Of a DNA stretch of 6,085 bases, positions 1 to 6,081 are shown in pieces. The stretch's first letter is position 1, and every line of letters begins with the position of its first letter. The notes beneath the pieces are model-generated. The model did no database searches. It was given only the letters and a program-made list of their open reading frames with translations, and was not told where the DNA came from. Made by a program: the position numbers and the translations under genes. Source of the stretch: Planktomarina sp. (GTDB taxonomy: Bacteria > Pseudomonadota > Alphaproteobacteria > Rhodobacterales > Rhodobacteraceae); NCBI GenBank assembly GCA_022425445.1, contig JAKMFM010000184.1, forward strand, positions 1-6,085. Direction: 5' to 3'.

Positions 1-237
1 GCAGAGCCGGCCATGGGCTTGACCTCCTTGCAAGATCACGAGGCCGGCAAAGCGGCTTTCAACGCTTCTGTGCAATTGGCTGTCGATTTGGGCGATACGG
101 TCAAACGCATTGACGGCAGCGAAGTGCTGCTCCTAACCCCATGGTTGGGGAAGGCAGCAAAAGCGAAAGCCACTCCAAAGACCAAAGCCAAGGCCGCCTC
201 AAAGGCCAAAACGGCCAAGGCGAAAGAAACCAAATAA
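1..237 (+). CDS. nuoE: NADH-quinone oxidoreductase subunit E, C-terminal part (truncated by window edge)
   Basis: The frame is open from the first base to TAA at 235-237, giving 78 visible residues; the 5' part lies outside. The visible stretch around AEPAMGLTSL, followed by NASVQLAVDLGDTVKRIDG, resembles what I recall of the segment just after the thioredoxin-like [2Fe-2S] domain of rhodobacterial NuoE, and nuoE is the expected neighbour upstream of DUF5337 and nuoF. In complex I, NuoE sits in the cytoplasmic N module beside NuoF and holds cluster N1a; its four cysteine ligands would be upstream and cannot be checked. The last 28 residues (bases 151-234) are almost only Lys, Ala and Thr. An ATG at 13 could start a separate 74-residue protein, but no Shine-Dalgarno is visible before it and the frame continues upstream, so a partial gene is preferred. 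Identity is inferred from the tail and context. Confidence 0.7.
   Translation, partial: AEPAMGLTSLQDHEAGKAAFNASVQLAVDLGDTVKRIDGSEVLLLTPWLGKAAKAKATPKTKAKAASKAKTAKAKETK
151..234 (+). repeat. Lys/Ala-rich low-complexity coding tail
   Basis: These 84 bases encode the final 28 residues of the presumed NuoE: 11 Lys and 10 Ala by hand count, in loose KAK and KAKA units. The DNA is an imperfect array of short purine-rich AAAGCC/AAGGCC-like words. The composition resembles histone H1/AlgP-type tails, which are disordered and very basic. Such tracts change length easily by slippage. Its role in the protein is unknown. Confidence 0.75.
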
Positions 238-284
238 CCGAACGCCCTCTGGCAAAGACACTGAGTTGAAAAACCAAACACGAA

Positions 285-512
285 ATGCACAGTCAAAACG
301 ATCATATGCAAGCCAAGAAAGGCTGGACAGCCAGTCTGGTCATTGCCGGTGCGATGCTGATTTGGCTGGGTATGCAATGGGCCGCTGTGCAGCTTGATAT
401 TTCCAGCCGTTACATGCTGTTGCTAGATTTAGCCGTAATGGCTGCAATGGTTTGGTCACTGGTTGTCACTTTTCAAATTTGGCGTGCGCGCCGCGATGCA
501 GATAAAGGCTAA
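285..512 (+). CDS. DUF5337 family small membrane protein
   Basis: A 75-residue protein with two predicted transmembrane helices, roughly residues 15-35 and 43-65, ending in a basic tail after the VTFQIWRARR stretch. That tail and the pattern 'VIAGAMLIWLGMQW' match my recollection of DUF5337, a short family seen between nuoE and nuoF in Rhodobacterales. By the positive-inside rule both ends (KK at 11-12, RARR at 67-70) should be cytoplasmic, forming a hairpin. It ends 5 bases before nuoF, so it is co-transcribed and possibly coupled. The start is uncertain: neither the ATG at 285 nor the in-frame ATG at 306 (residue 8) has a clear Shine-Dalgarno, and 306 would remove only a polar leader. Function is unknown; a role in assembly or stability of complex I is an inference from gene position only. 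Confidence 0.85.
   Translation: MHSQNDHMQAKKGWTASLVIAGAMLIWLGMQWAAVQLDISSRYMLLLDLAVMAAMVWSLVVTFQIWRARRDADKG
504..508 (+). promoter_or_regulatory. Ribosome binding site for nuoF
   Basis: AAAGG lies 9 bases before the ATG at 518 and inside the last codons of the DUF5337 gene. It supports 518 over the ATG at 513, which opens a frame that stops after three codons. Confidence 0.55.
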
Positions 513-517
513 ATGAC

Positions 518-1813
518 ATGCTGAAAGATCAAGATCGTATTTTCACCAATCTCTATGGGATGCATGAGCGCACATTGAAAGGTGCCAAGGCGCGGGGTCA
601 TTGGGATGGCACGGCCGCTTTGATCAAAAAGGGCCGCGATTGGATCATCGATGAGATGAAGGCCTCCGGGTTGCGCGGCCGCGGCGGGGCGGGATTTCCA
701 ACTGGGTTGAAGTGGTCCTTTATGCCCAAGGAAAGCGATGGCCGTCCGTCTTATTTGGTAGTGAACGCGGATGAATCTGAGCCGGGTACCTGTAAAGACC
801 GTGAAATCATGCGCCATGATCCGCACACGCTGATTGAAGGCTGTCTAATTGCCTCCTTCGCGATGAACGCCCATGCGTGTTATATTTACATTCGCGGCGA
901 ATATATCCGCGAAAGAGAGGCGTTACAGGCCGCGATTGATGAAGCCTATGATGCCGGGCTTGTTGGCAAGAATGCGGCCAAATCAGGCTGGGATTTCGAT
1001 ATTTACCTGCATCATGGGGCAGGGGCGTATATTTGCGGTGAGGAAACTGCGCTTTTGGAGAGCCTTGAGGGCAAGAAAGGCATGCCGCGGATGAAACCAC
1101 CGTTTCCTGCGGGGGCGGGGCTATATGGCTGTCCGACCACGGTGAACAATGTTGAGTCTATCGCAGTCGTGCCCACCATTTTGCGCCGGGGTGGCGCTTG
1201 GTTCTCAGGGTTTGGCCGTCCCAACAACACGGGAACCAAACTATTTGCAATTTCCGGCCATGTGAATAATCCCTGCGTGGTCGAAGAGTCTATGTCGATC
1301 CCGTTTGACGAGCTGATTGACAAGCATTGTGGCGGGATCCGTGGGGGGTGGGACAATCTCAAAGCGGTTATCCCGGGCGGATCTTCCGTGCCTATGTTGC
1401 CTGGCTCTGTGATGCGGCAGGATGCGATTATGGATTTTGACTGGCTGCGTGCACAGCGTTCAGGTCTGGGCACTGCGGCGGTCATTGTGATGGATCAATC
1501 GACGGATGTGGTCAAAGCTGTTTGGCGTTTGGCAAAGTTTTACAAGCATGAAAGCTGCGGCCAGTGTACCCCGTGCCGCGAGGGTACAGGCTGGATGATG
1601 CGTGTGATGGAGCGGCTGGTGAGTGGTGATGCGGAGCCAGAAGAAATTGATATGTTGCTAGATGTGACCAAACAAGTCGAGGGCCATACAATTTGCGCCC
1701 TTGGGGATGCGGCCGCCTGGCCTATTCAGGGGCTCATTCGACATTTCCGCGACGATATCGAGGCGCGTATCGCCCATAAGCGTCAACCCCGGCGTGGTGT
1801 GGCGGCTGAATAA
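518..1813 (+). CDS. nuoF: NADH-quinone oxidoreductase subunit F (NADH/FMN-binding, cluster N3)
   Basis: This 431-residue protein has the full length usual for alphaproteobacterial NuoF, the 51-kDa subunit of complex I. It binds NADH and FMN on the cytoplasmic side, accepts the hydride and passes single electrons to its [4Fe-4S] cluster N3. The glycine-rich NADH/FMN motif GRGGAGFPTGLKW is at residues 54-66, NADESEPGTCKDRE at 83-96, and the second flavin/nucleotide motif GAGAYICGEETALLESLEG at 167-185. The N3 ligands are C347, C350 and C353 in ESCGQCTPCREGT, with the fourth, C393, in HTICALGD. No key residue is missing. It starts 5 bases after the DUF5337 stop and ends 2 bases before the DUF5333 start. 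The basic tail KRQPRR is short and poorly conserved in the family. NAD-reducing hydrogenases and formate dehydrogenases carry related subunits, but the nuo context settles the assignment. Confidence 0.98.
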   Translation: MLKDQDRIFTNLYGMHERTLKGAKARGHWDGTAALIKKGRDWIIDEMKASGLRGRGGAGFPTGLKWSFMPKESDGRPSYLVVNADESEPGTCKDREIMRHDPHTLIEGCLIASFAMNAHACYIYIRGEYIREREALQAAIDEAYDAGLVGKNAAKSGWDFDIYLHHGAGAYICGEETALLESLEGKKGMPRMKPPFPAGAGLYGCPTTVNNVESIAVVPTILRRGGAWFSGFGRPNNTGTKLFAISGHVNNPCVVEESMSIPFDELIDKHCGGIRGGWDNLKAVIPGGSSVPMLPGSVMRQDAIMDFDWLRAQRSGLGTAAVIVMDQSTDVVKAVWRLAKFYKHESCGQCTPCREGTGWMMRVMERLVSGDAEPEEIDMLLDVTKQVEGHTICALGDAAAWPIQGLIRHFRDDIEARIAHKRQPRRGVAAE

Positions 1814-1815
1814 AA

Positions 1816-2250
1816 ATGACCCTATTCGCCTCACCTCCTGCTGCTATCCGCACCACGTTAAAGGCCGGTGCCTTTGCGCTGTGCTGCATGCCGGCGCCGG
1901 TGAGTGCTGCGAAGGGTTTGGCACAAGAAGCTGCACTCAACGAAGGGTTGATTGCGATTTCTATGGCCAATGTCATTCGTAAAACCTGTCCCAGTATCTC
2001 GGCGCGGATTCTAAAGGCTTGGTTTTATATTAAAACTCTCGAGACAGAGGCGCAATCGCTGGGCTATTCGGCCCAAGAGGTGATGGCCTTTGTCAAAGAT
2101 CCCATAGAAAAAAAGCGTGTTTTGAGCATTGCTCAAGAGCGACTTGCAGATCATGGGGTTATCCCTGAACAACCCGCGACCTATTGCACATTGGGGCTTG
2201 CTGAAATTGAAGCAGGCTCCGCGATCGGAAAATTGCTGAAAGCGAAGTAG
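1816..2250 (+). CDS. DUF5333 family exported protein
   Basis: A 144-residue protein starting 2 bases after the nuoF stop. The N-terminus looks like a Sec signal peptide: basic residues R12 and K16, a hydrophobic stretch about 17-27, then a signal peptidase I-type site VSA|AKG, with cleavage predicted after A31. C23-C24 lie in the hydrophobic core without a proper lipobox, so a lipoprotein is unlikely. The mature part of about 113 residues is mainly helical in appearance and contains two cysteines, C58 (RKTCPSISAR) and C124 (ATYCTLGLAEIEAGS), which could form a disulfide in the periplasm. The pattern of NEGLIAI, CPSISAR and YC...AEIEAGSAIG matches my recollection of DUF5333, a family of Rhodobacterales nuo operons. 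No strong Shine-Dalgarno is seen, so translation may depend on coupling to nuoF. Function is unknown. A periplasmic product between two cytoplasmic subunit genes is notable. Confidence 0.86.
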   Translation: MTLFASPPAAIRTTLKAGAFALCCMPAPVSAAKGLAQEAALNEGLIAISMANVIRKTCPSISARILKAWFYIKTLETEAQSLGYSAQEVMAFVKDPIEKKRVLSIAQERLADHGVIPEQPATYCTLGLAEIEAGSAIGKLLKAK

Positions 2251-2252
2251 AT

Positions 2253-4271
2253 ATGTCTGACCTGCGAAAAATCATCATCGACGATCAAGAAATCGAAGTA
2301 GACGGCGCGATGACTTTGATCCAAGCCTGTGAGCAGGTCGGGGTCGAGGTGCCGCGTTTTTGTTATCATGAGCGTCTGACCATTGCTGGCAACTGTCGAA
2401 TGTGTCTAGTGGAAGTCGTCGGAGGGCCGCCGAAGCCCGCGGCCTCATGTGCGATGCAGGTGCGCGATCTACGCCCCGGCCCGGAAGGCCAATTGCCTGT
2501 TGTCAAAACGAATTCTCCGATGGTGAAAAAAGCCCGGGAAGGGGTGATGGAGTTTCTGCTCATCAACCACCCGCTGGATTGTCCGATTTGCGATCAGGGC
2601 GGCGAATGTGATCTGCAAGATCAAGCCATGGCTTACGGGGTAGATTTCAGCCGTTTCCGTGAGCCCAAACGGGCGACAGAGGATTTGGATTTGGGGCCAT
2701 TGGTTGAGACCCATATGACGCGCTGCATTTCTTGCACCCGCTGCGTGCGTTTCACCTCCGAAGTGGCCGGTCTCACCCAGATGGGCCAAACCGGGCGCGG
2801 TGAAGACTCTGAGATCACAAGCTATCTTGGCCAAACGCTCGATAGCAACTTGCAGGGTAATATCATCGATCTGTGTCCGGTTGGAGCTTTGGTGTCCAAA
2901 CCCTATGCGTTTACCGCCCGTCCTTGGGAGTTAAGCAAAACGGATTCTGTTGATGTGATGGACGCGCTGGGATCCAATATCCGTGTGGATACCAAGGGCC
3001 GGGAAGTGATGCGGTTTTTGCCACGCAACCATGATGGGGTGAACGAGGAGTGGTTGGCCGATAAGTCGCGCTTTGTTTGGGATGGCTTGCGCCGTCAGCG
3101 CCTAGATCGGCCCTATATTCGTGAGGCAGGCAAATTGCGCCCCGCAACTTGGCCAGAAGCGCTGTCAGCTGCGGCTGCGGCTATGGCGGGCAAACGGGTG
3201 ACCGCTTTGCTCGGGGACTTGGTCTCGACAGAGGCCTCTTATGCTATTCAGCAGCTGATATCTGGATTGGGCGGCAAAATTGAGTGCCGGACAGATGGGG
3301 CAAAACTGCCAGAGAGCAACCGGAGCGCCTATGTCGGCACCGCTCGGGTTGAGGATCTCGAAACAGCGCAGATGATCCAGTTGATTGGTACAAATCCCAA
3401 GATCGAAGCGCCGGTCCTAAATGCCCGCATCCGCAAGGCTTGGAGCCGGGGTGCCACAATTGGTCTGATTGGTGAGCCAGTCGATTTGACCTATGACTAT
3501 GTGCATGTTGGCACAGGGCGCGCAGATTTGCAGGCCTTACTCAAGAAAGATCATAAAGCCATTCTAGATCAGCCCTCAGTCGTGGTTCTCGGGCAGGCGG
3601 CCTTGCAAGGCGAAGATGGCGCGGCGGTTCTGGCGGCCACGATGGAACTTTGTGAAAAAACAAGTAGCAAATTATTGATCCTACACACAGCCGCCGCACG
3701 GGTGGGCGCAATGGATCTGGGATGCACCACCGAAGGGGGTATTGCTGCGGCAGTCGATGGCGCTGAGGTCATTTACAACTTGGGAGCTGATGAAATGGAG
3801 ATCGCTCCAGGGGCCTTCGTGATATACCAAGGCAGCCATGGCGATCGCGGGGCGCATCGCGCAGATGTCATACTGCCAGGCGCGGCCTACACCGAAGAAA
3901 ACGGTGTTTTTGTCAATACCGAAGGGCGGCCGCAATTGGCGCAGCGCGCTGGCTTTGCACCTGGTGAGGCCAAGGAAAATTGGGGTATTCTGCGGGCGCT
4001 GTCGGCTGAGTTGGGTGCAGCGTTGCCCTTCGATAACTTGGCGCAGTTGCACACGCATATGGTGGCAGCGGTCCCTCATTTGGCTGCGATTGATGTTGTG
4101 CCAGAAAATGAATGGCAGGCCGTGACAAGTGAAAAAATGGCTCAGGGTGATTTTGGACAGGCGATAAGTGATTATTATCTCAGCAATCCTATTGCACGGG
4201 CCAGTGCTTTGATGGCGGAGCTTTCGGCCAATGCAAAAGCGCGCAATTCCGCGCCTCTTGCGGCGGAGTAA
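2253..4271 (+). CDS. nuoG: NADH-quinone oxidoreductase subunit G (clusters N1b, N4, N5)
   Basis: A 672-residue protein of usual alphaproteobacterial length, the 75-kDa subunit of the complex I N module. It carries electrons from NuoF towards NuoI. The N-terminal ferredoxin domain (about 1-80) has the [2Fe-2S] N1b ligands C37, C48, C51 and C66. Next is the His-Cys region HPLDCPICDQGGEC with H106, C110, C113 and C119 for [4Fe-4S] N5. A further ferredoxin-type part has C158, C161, C164 and C208 for N4. From about 220 onwards is a molybdopterin-oxidoreductase-like domain that in this family binds no molybdenum; ADVILPGAAYTEENGVF (about 539-555) is typical. The four-cysteine N7 site of E. coli NuoG is not present just after C208, as in mitochondrial-type enzymes. 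The gene starts 2 bases after the DUF5333 stop with only a weak GAAG (2244-2247) upstream, which suggests coupled translation, and ends 4 bases before the next ORF. Confidence 0.98.
   Translation: MSDLRKIIIDDQEIEVDGAMTLIQACEQVGVEVPRFCYHERLTIAGNCRMCLVEVVGGPPKPAASCAMQVRDLRPGPEGQLPVVKTNSPMVKKAREGVMEFLLINHPLDCPICDQGGECDLQDQAMAYGVDFSRFREPKRATEDLDLGPLVETHMTRCISCTRCVRFTSEVAGLTQMGQTGRGEDSEITSYLGQTLDSNLQGNIIDLCPVGALVSKPYAFTARPWELSKTDSVDVMDALGSNIRVDTKGREVMRFLPRNHDGVNEEWLADKSRFVWDGLRRQRLDRPYIREAGKLRPATWPEALSAAAAAMAGKRVTALLGDLVSTEASYAIQQLISGLGGKIECRTDGAKLPESNRSAYVGTARVEDLETAQMIQLIGTNPKIEAPVLNARIRKAWSRGATIGLIGEPVDLTYDYVHVGTGRADLQALLKKDHKAILDQPSVVVLGQAALQGEDGAAVLAATMELCEKTSSKLLILHTAAARVGAMDLGCTTEGGIAAAVDGAEVIYNLGADEMEIAPGAFVIYQGSHGDRGAHRADVILPGAAYTEENGVFVNTEGRPQLAQRAGFAPGEAKENWGILRALSAELGAALPFDNLAQLHTHMVAAVPHLAAIDVVPENEWQAVTSEKMAQGDFGQAISDYYLSNPIARASALMAELSANAKARNSAPLAAE
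4265..4268 (+). promoter_or_regulatory. Ribosome binding site for the 85-codon ORF
   Basis: GGAG (within GGCGGAG, 4262-4268) lies 7 bases before the ATG at 4276 and overlaps the last codons of nuoG. It decides the start of the following ORF: the frame is open further back to an ATG at 4231, but that start is inside nuoG and would give a 15-residue overlap. Confidence 0.6.
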
Positions 4272-4275
4272 TCTC

Positions 4276-4533
4276 ATGGATGTGTCTTTGACGAACCGGC
4301 AAGACCGCTACTGCGGGCCAAAGATTGATGCGACGTGGCACGGTCTTTGGGGCTGCAACGGTTTTGCGGCGCAAAGAGCGATAATTTCATCGAAAAACCA
4401 TGCGGTGAAGGCTGGTATTTTTAGACAAGATACGGTTTACAGCCCATCAAACGACCCGGCTGTCCTGTCAGCCAATATTCAGGCGCATATCAGCACTGCT
4501 GAACGCAAGGAACGAGGGATACCAAAGGTATGA
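4276..4533 (+). CDS. Unidentified 85-residue protein between nuoG and nuoH
   Basis: I do not recognise this protein. It begins 4 bases after the nuoG stop with a well-placed GGAG and its TGA stop overlaps the nuoH start as ATGA (4530-4533), which are both signs of a real, translated operon gene. The product is soluble-looking, with no signal peptide or membrane helix. It is rich in polar and basic residues, with an aromatic/cysteine patch at residues 12-30 (Y12, C13, W21, H22, W25, C27, F30) and a basic end (ERKERGIPKV). C13 and C27 with H22 could bind a metal, but the spacing matches no motif I know. Codon choice includes AGA and ATA twice each, and 45 of 85 codons end in G or C. Rhodobacterales nuo operons often hold extra small ORFs, so it may be a lineage-specific complex I accessory gene; a decaying or spacer ORF is the alternative. 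Confidence 0.6.
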   Translation: MDVSLTNRQDRYCGPKIDATWHGLWGCNGFAAQRAIISSKNHAVKAGIFRQDTVYSPSNDPAVLSANIQAHISTAERKERGIPKV

Positions 4534-5567
4534 ACGAATTCTTTTCCACAAACCTCGGGGTCGCGGTGATCCTTCTGGGCCAGACCCTTGCTGTGGTTGG
4601 CTTTGTGATGATCAGCTTGCTGTTTTTGGTCTATGGCGACCGCAAAATCTGGGCGGCGGTTCAGATGCGGCGCGGGCCGAATGTTGTGGGGCTGTTTGGC
4701 TTGCTGCAGACCGTGGCCGATGCCTTGAAATATGTAGTTAAGGAAATTGTGATCCCCGCGGGTGCGGATCGTCCTGTCTTTATATTGGCGCCGCTCGTGT
4801 CCTTCGTATTGGCGATGTTGGCTTGGGCCGTGATCCCCTTTGATAGCACTTGGGTTTTGGCCGATATTAATGTGGCGCTGCTATTTGTTTTCGCTGTGTC
4901 ATCGCTCGAAGTTTACGGCGTCATTATGGGGGGCTGGGCGTCCAATTCGAAATACCCGTTCCTTGGCTCTCTGCGCTCCGCCGCGCAAATGATTTCCTAC
5001 GAGGTCTCGATGGGTTTGATTATCATCGGTGTGATTATCTCGACGGGATCCATGAATTTTGGCGCAATTGTGGCGGCTCAAAATGGCGATTTGGGCTTTT
5101 TCAACTGGTACTTCATCCCGCATTTCCCAATGGTGTTTTTGTTTTTCATCAGCGCATTGGCGGAAACCAATCGTCCGCCATTCGATTTGCCTGAGGCCGA
5201 GTCCGAGCTTGTTGCTGGGTATCAGGTGGAATATTCCTCGACACCGTTTTTGCTCTTCATGGCTGGTGAGTATATTGCGATTTTCTTGATGTGTGCTTTG
5301 ATCACCTTGCTGTTTTTCGGGGGCTGGGCGTCGCCTTTACCTTTCATCGCTGATGGTCCGGTCTGGATGGTCGGGAAGATGGCGATCTTCTTTTTCCTAA
5401 TTGCCATGGTCAAAGCCTTGGTGCCGCGGTATCGCTACGATCAGTTGATGCGTTTGGGCTGGAAAGTGTTTCTGCCCTTCTCCTTGGTCTGGGTGGTCTT
5501 TGTGGCCTTTGCAGCGAAATTCGGTTGGTTCTGGGGCGTCTATGCCCGCTGGACAGTGGGAGGCTAA
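4530..5567 (+). CDS. nuoH: NADH-quinone oxidoreductase subunit H (ND1 homologue, quinone-site membrane subunit)
   Basis: A 345-residue integral membrane protein of the ND1/NuoH family and of usual length. It lies where the peripheral and membrane arms of complex I meet and lines most of the quinone channel. Eight or so hydrophobic helices are visible, about residues 13-35, 82-104, 112-133, 155-177, 193-211, 240-263, 277-297 and 313-335. Family signature 1 is at residues 36-50 (GDRKIWAAVQMRRGP) and continues as GLFGLLQTVADALK. Signature 2 is the cytoplasmic loop from E212 (ETNRPPFDLPEAESEL) to Y231, with the acidic residues E212, D219, E222, E224 and E226 implicated in coupling quinone reduction to proton movement. 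The ATG overlaps the preceding stop as ATGA. GAGGG at 4514-4518 is 11 bases upstream, a somewhat long spacing, so coupling to the upstream ORF may help. nuoI follows after 4 bases. Confidence 0.98.
   Translation: MNEFFSTNLGVAVILLGQTLAVVGFVMISLLFLVYGDRKIWAAVQMRRGPNVVGLFGLLQTVADALKYVVKEIVIPAGADRPVFILAPLVSFVLAMLAWAVIPFDSTWVLADINVALLFVFAVSSLEVYGVIMGGWASNSKYPFLGSLRSAAQMISYEVSMGLIIIGVIISTGSMNFGAIVAAQNGDLGFFNWYFIPHFPMVFLFFISALAETNRPPFDLPEAESELVAGYQVEYSSTPFLLFMAGEYIAIFLMCALITLLFFGGWASPLPFIADGPVWMVGKMAIFFFLIAMVKALVPRYRYDQLMRLGWKVFLPFSLVWVVFVAFAAKFGWFWGVYARWTVGG
5558..5563 (+). promoter_or_regulatory. Strong ribosome binding site for nuoI
   Basis: GGGAGG lies 8 bases before the ATG at 5572, inside the final codons of nuoH. 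It fixes the nuoI start at 5572 rather than the in-frame ATGs at 5500 and 5542, which lie within nuoH. Confidence 0.75.
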
Positions 5568-5571
5568 ACCA

Positions 5572-6066
5572 ATGGAAAATATCGATTATACACGCACGGT
5601 CAAATATTTCTTGCTGCAAGATTTTTGGGCCGCGTTCAAATTGGGCATGAAGTATTTTTTCCGCCCAAAGGCGACCTTGAACTACCCACATGAAAAAGGG
5701 CCTTTAAGCCCGAGGTTTCGCGGCGAACATGCTTTGCGGCGCTATCCGAATGGAGAAGAACGCTGCATTGCCTGTAAGCTCTGCGAAGCGATTTGCCCGG
5801 CGCAGGCCATAACCATTGACGCCGAGCCGCGCGATGACGGCAGCCGGCGCACCACCCGTTACGATATTGATATGACGAAATGCATTTACTGTGGATTTTG
5901 CCAAGAGGCTTGCCCAGTGGATGCGATTGTCGAGGGACCGAATTTTGAATTCTCAACCGAGACGCGTGAAGAGTTATTTTACGACAAATCCAAACTGCTA
6001 GAAAATGGCGACCGTTGGGAAGCTGAGATTGCCCGCAATCTCGAACTCGACGCGCCATATCGCTAA
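5572..6066 (+). CDS. nuoI: NADH-quinone oxidoreductase subunit I (2x[4Fe-4S] ferredoxin, N6a/N6b)
   Basis: A 164-residue protein matching the usual length of alphaproteobacterial NuoI, the TYKY subunit. It carries electrons through two [4Fe-4S] clusters from NuoG towards NuoB and cluster N2. The N-terminal segment (about 1-35, with YFLLQDFWAAFKLGMKYFF) is an amphipathic helix region that rests on the membrane next to NuoH. The two ferredoxin motifs are C65, C68, C71, C75 (CIACKLCEAICP) and C104, C107, C110, C114 (CIYCGFCQEACP). In this fold each cluster takes three ligands from one motif and one from the other. The stretch NYPHEKGPLSPRFRGEHALR at 37-56 is highly conserved from bacteria to mitochondria. 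The open frame reaches back to 5500, but the start at 5572 has a strong GGGAGG upstream, gives the normal family N-terminus and leaves a 4-base gap to nuoH. Confidence 0.98.
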   Translation: MENIDYTRTVKYFLLQDFWAAFKLGMKYFFRPKATLNYPHEKGPLSPRFRGEHALRRYPNGEERCIACKLCEAICPAQAITIDAEPRDDGSRRTTRYDIDMTKCIYCGFCQEACPVDAIVEGPNFEFSTETREELFYDKSKLLENGDRWEAEIARNLELDAPYR

Positions 6067-6073
6067 GCGGCCA

Positions 6074-6081
6074 AGGGAAGG
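6074..6081 (+). promoter_or_regulatory. Shine-Dalgarno-like run for a gene beyond the window
   Basis: AGGGAAGG begins 8 bases after the nuoI stop and is followed by AATT at the window end. It fits a ribosome binding site for the next operon gene, expected to be nuoJ or another small accessory ORF, with a start codon just outside. The start itself is not visible. Confidence 0.5.

Noticed and set aside
238..284. 47-base gap between the presumed nuoE and DUF5337 as a possible promoter or terminator
   Set aside because: No hairpin followed by a T-run and no convincing -35/-10 pair is visible; it appears to be a plain spacer within the operon.
1012..1485. 157-codon open frame on the - strand inside nuoF
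   Set aside because: Antisense shadow of conserved nuoF codons, with no motif and no room for its own signals.
1882..1890. Possible lipoprotein signal at C23-C24 of the DUF5333 protein
   Set aside because: The residues before either cysteine (FAL, ALC) do not fit a lipobox, while a normal VSA|A cleavage site follows.
3681..4277. 198-codon open frame on the - strand opposite the end of nuoG
   Set aside because: It lies fully inside the strongly supported nuoG gene, the predicted protein has no recognisable domain, and it is rich in Arg, His, Cys and Pro as expected of an antisense shadow.
4929..5332. A 14-base direct repeat in nuoH (4929-4942 and 5319-5332)
   Set aside because: Both copies encode GGWAS in frame at places where NuoH proteins usually have GGW, so protein constraint explains it.
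5500..5571. Longer nuoI start at 5500
   Set aside because: It would overlap nuoH by 68 bases and add 24 residues unlike the family N-terminus; 5572 has a strong Shine-Dalgarno.
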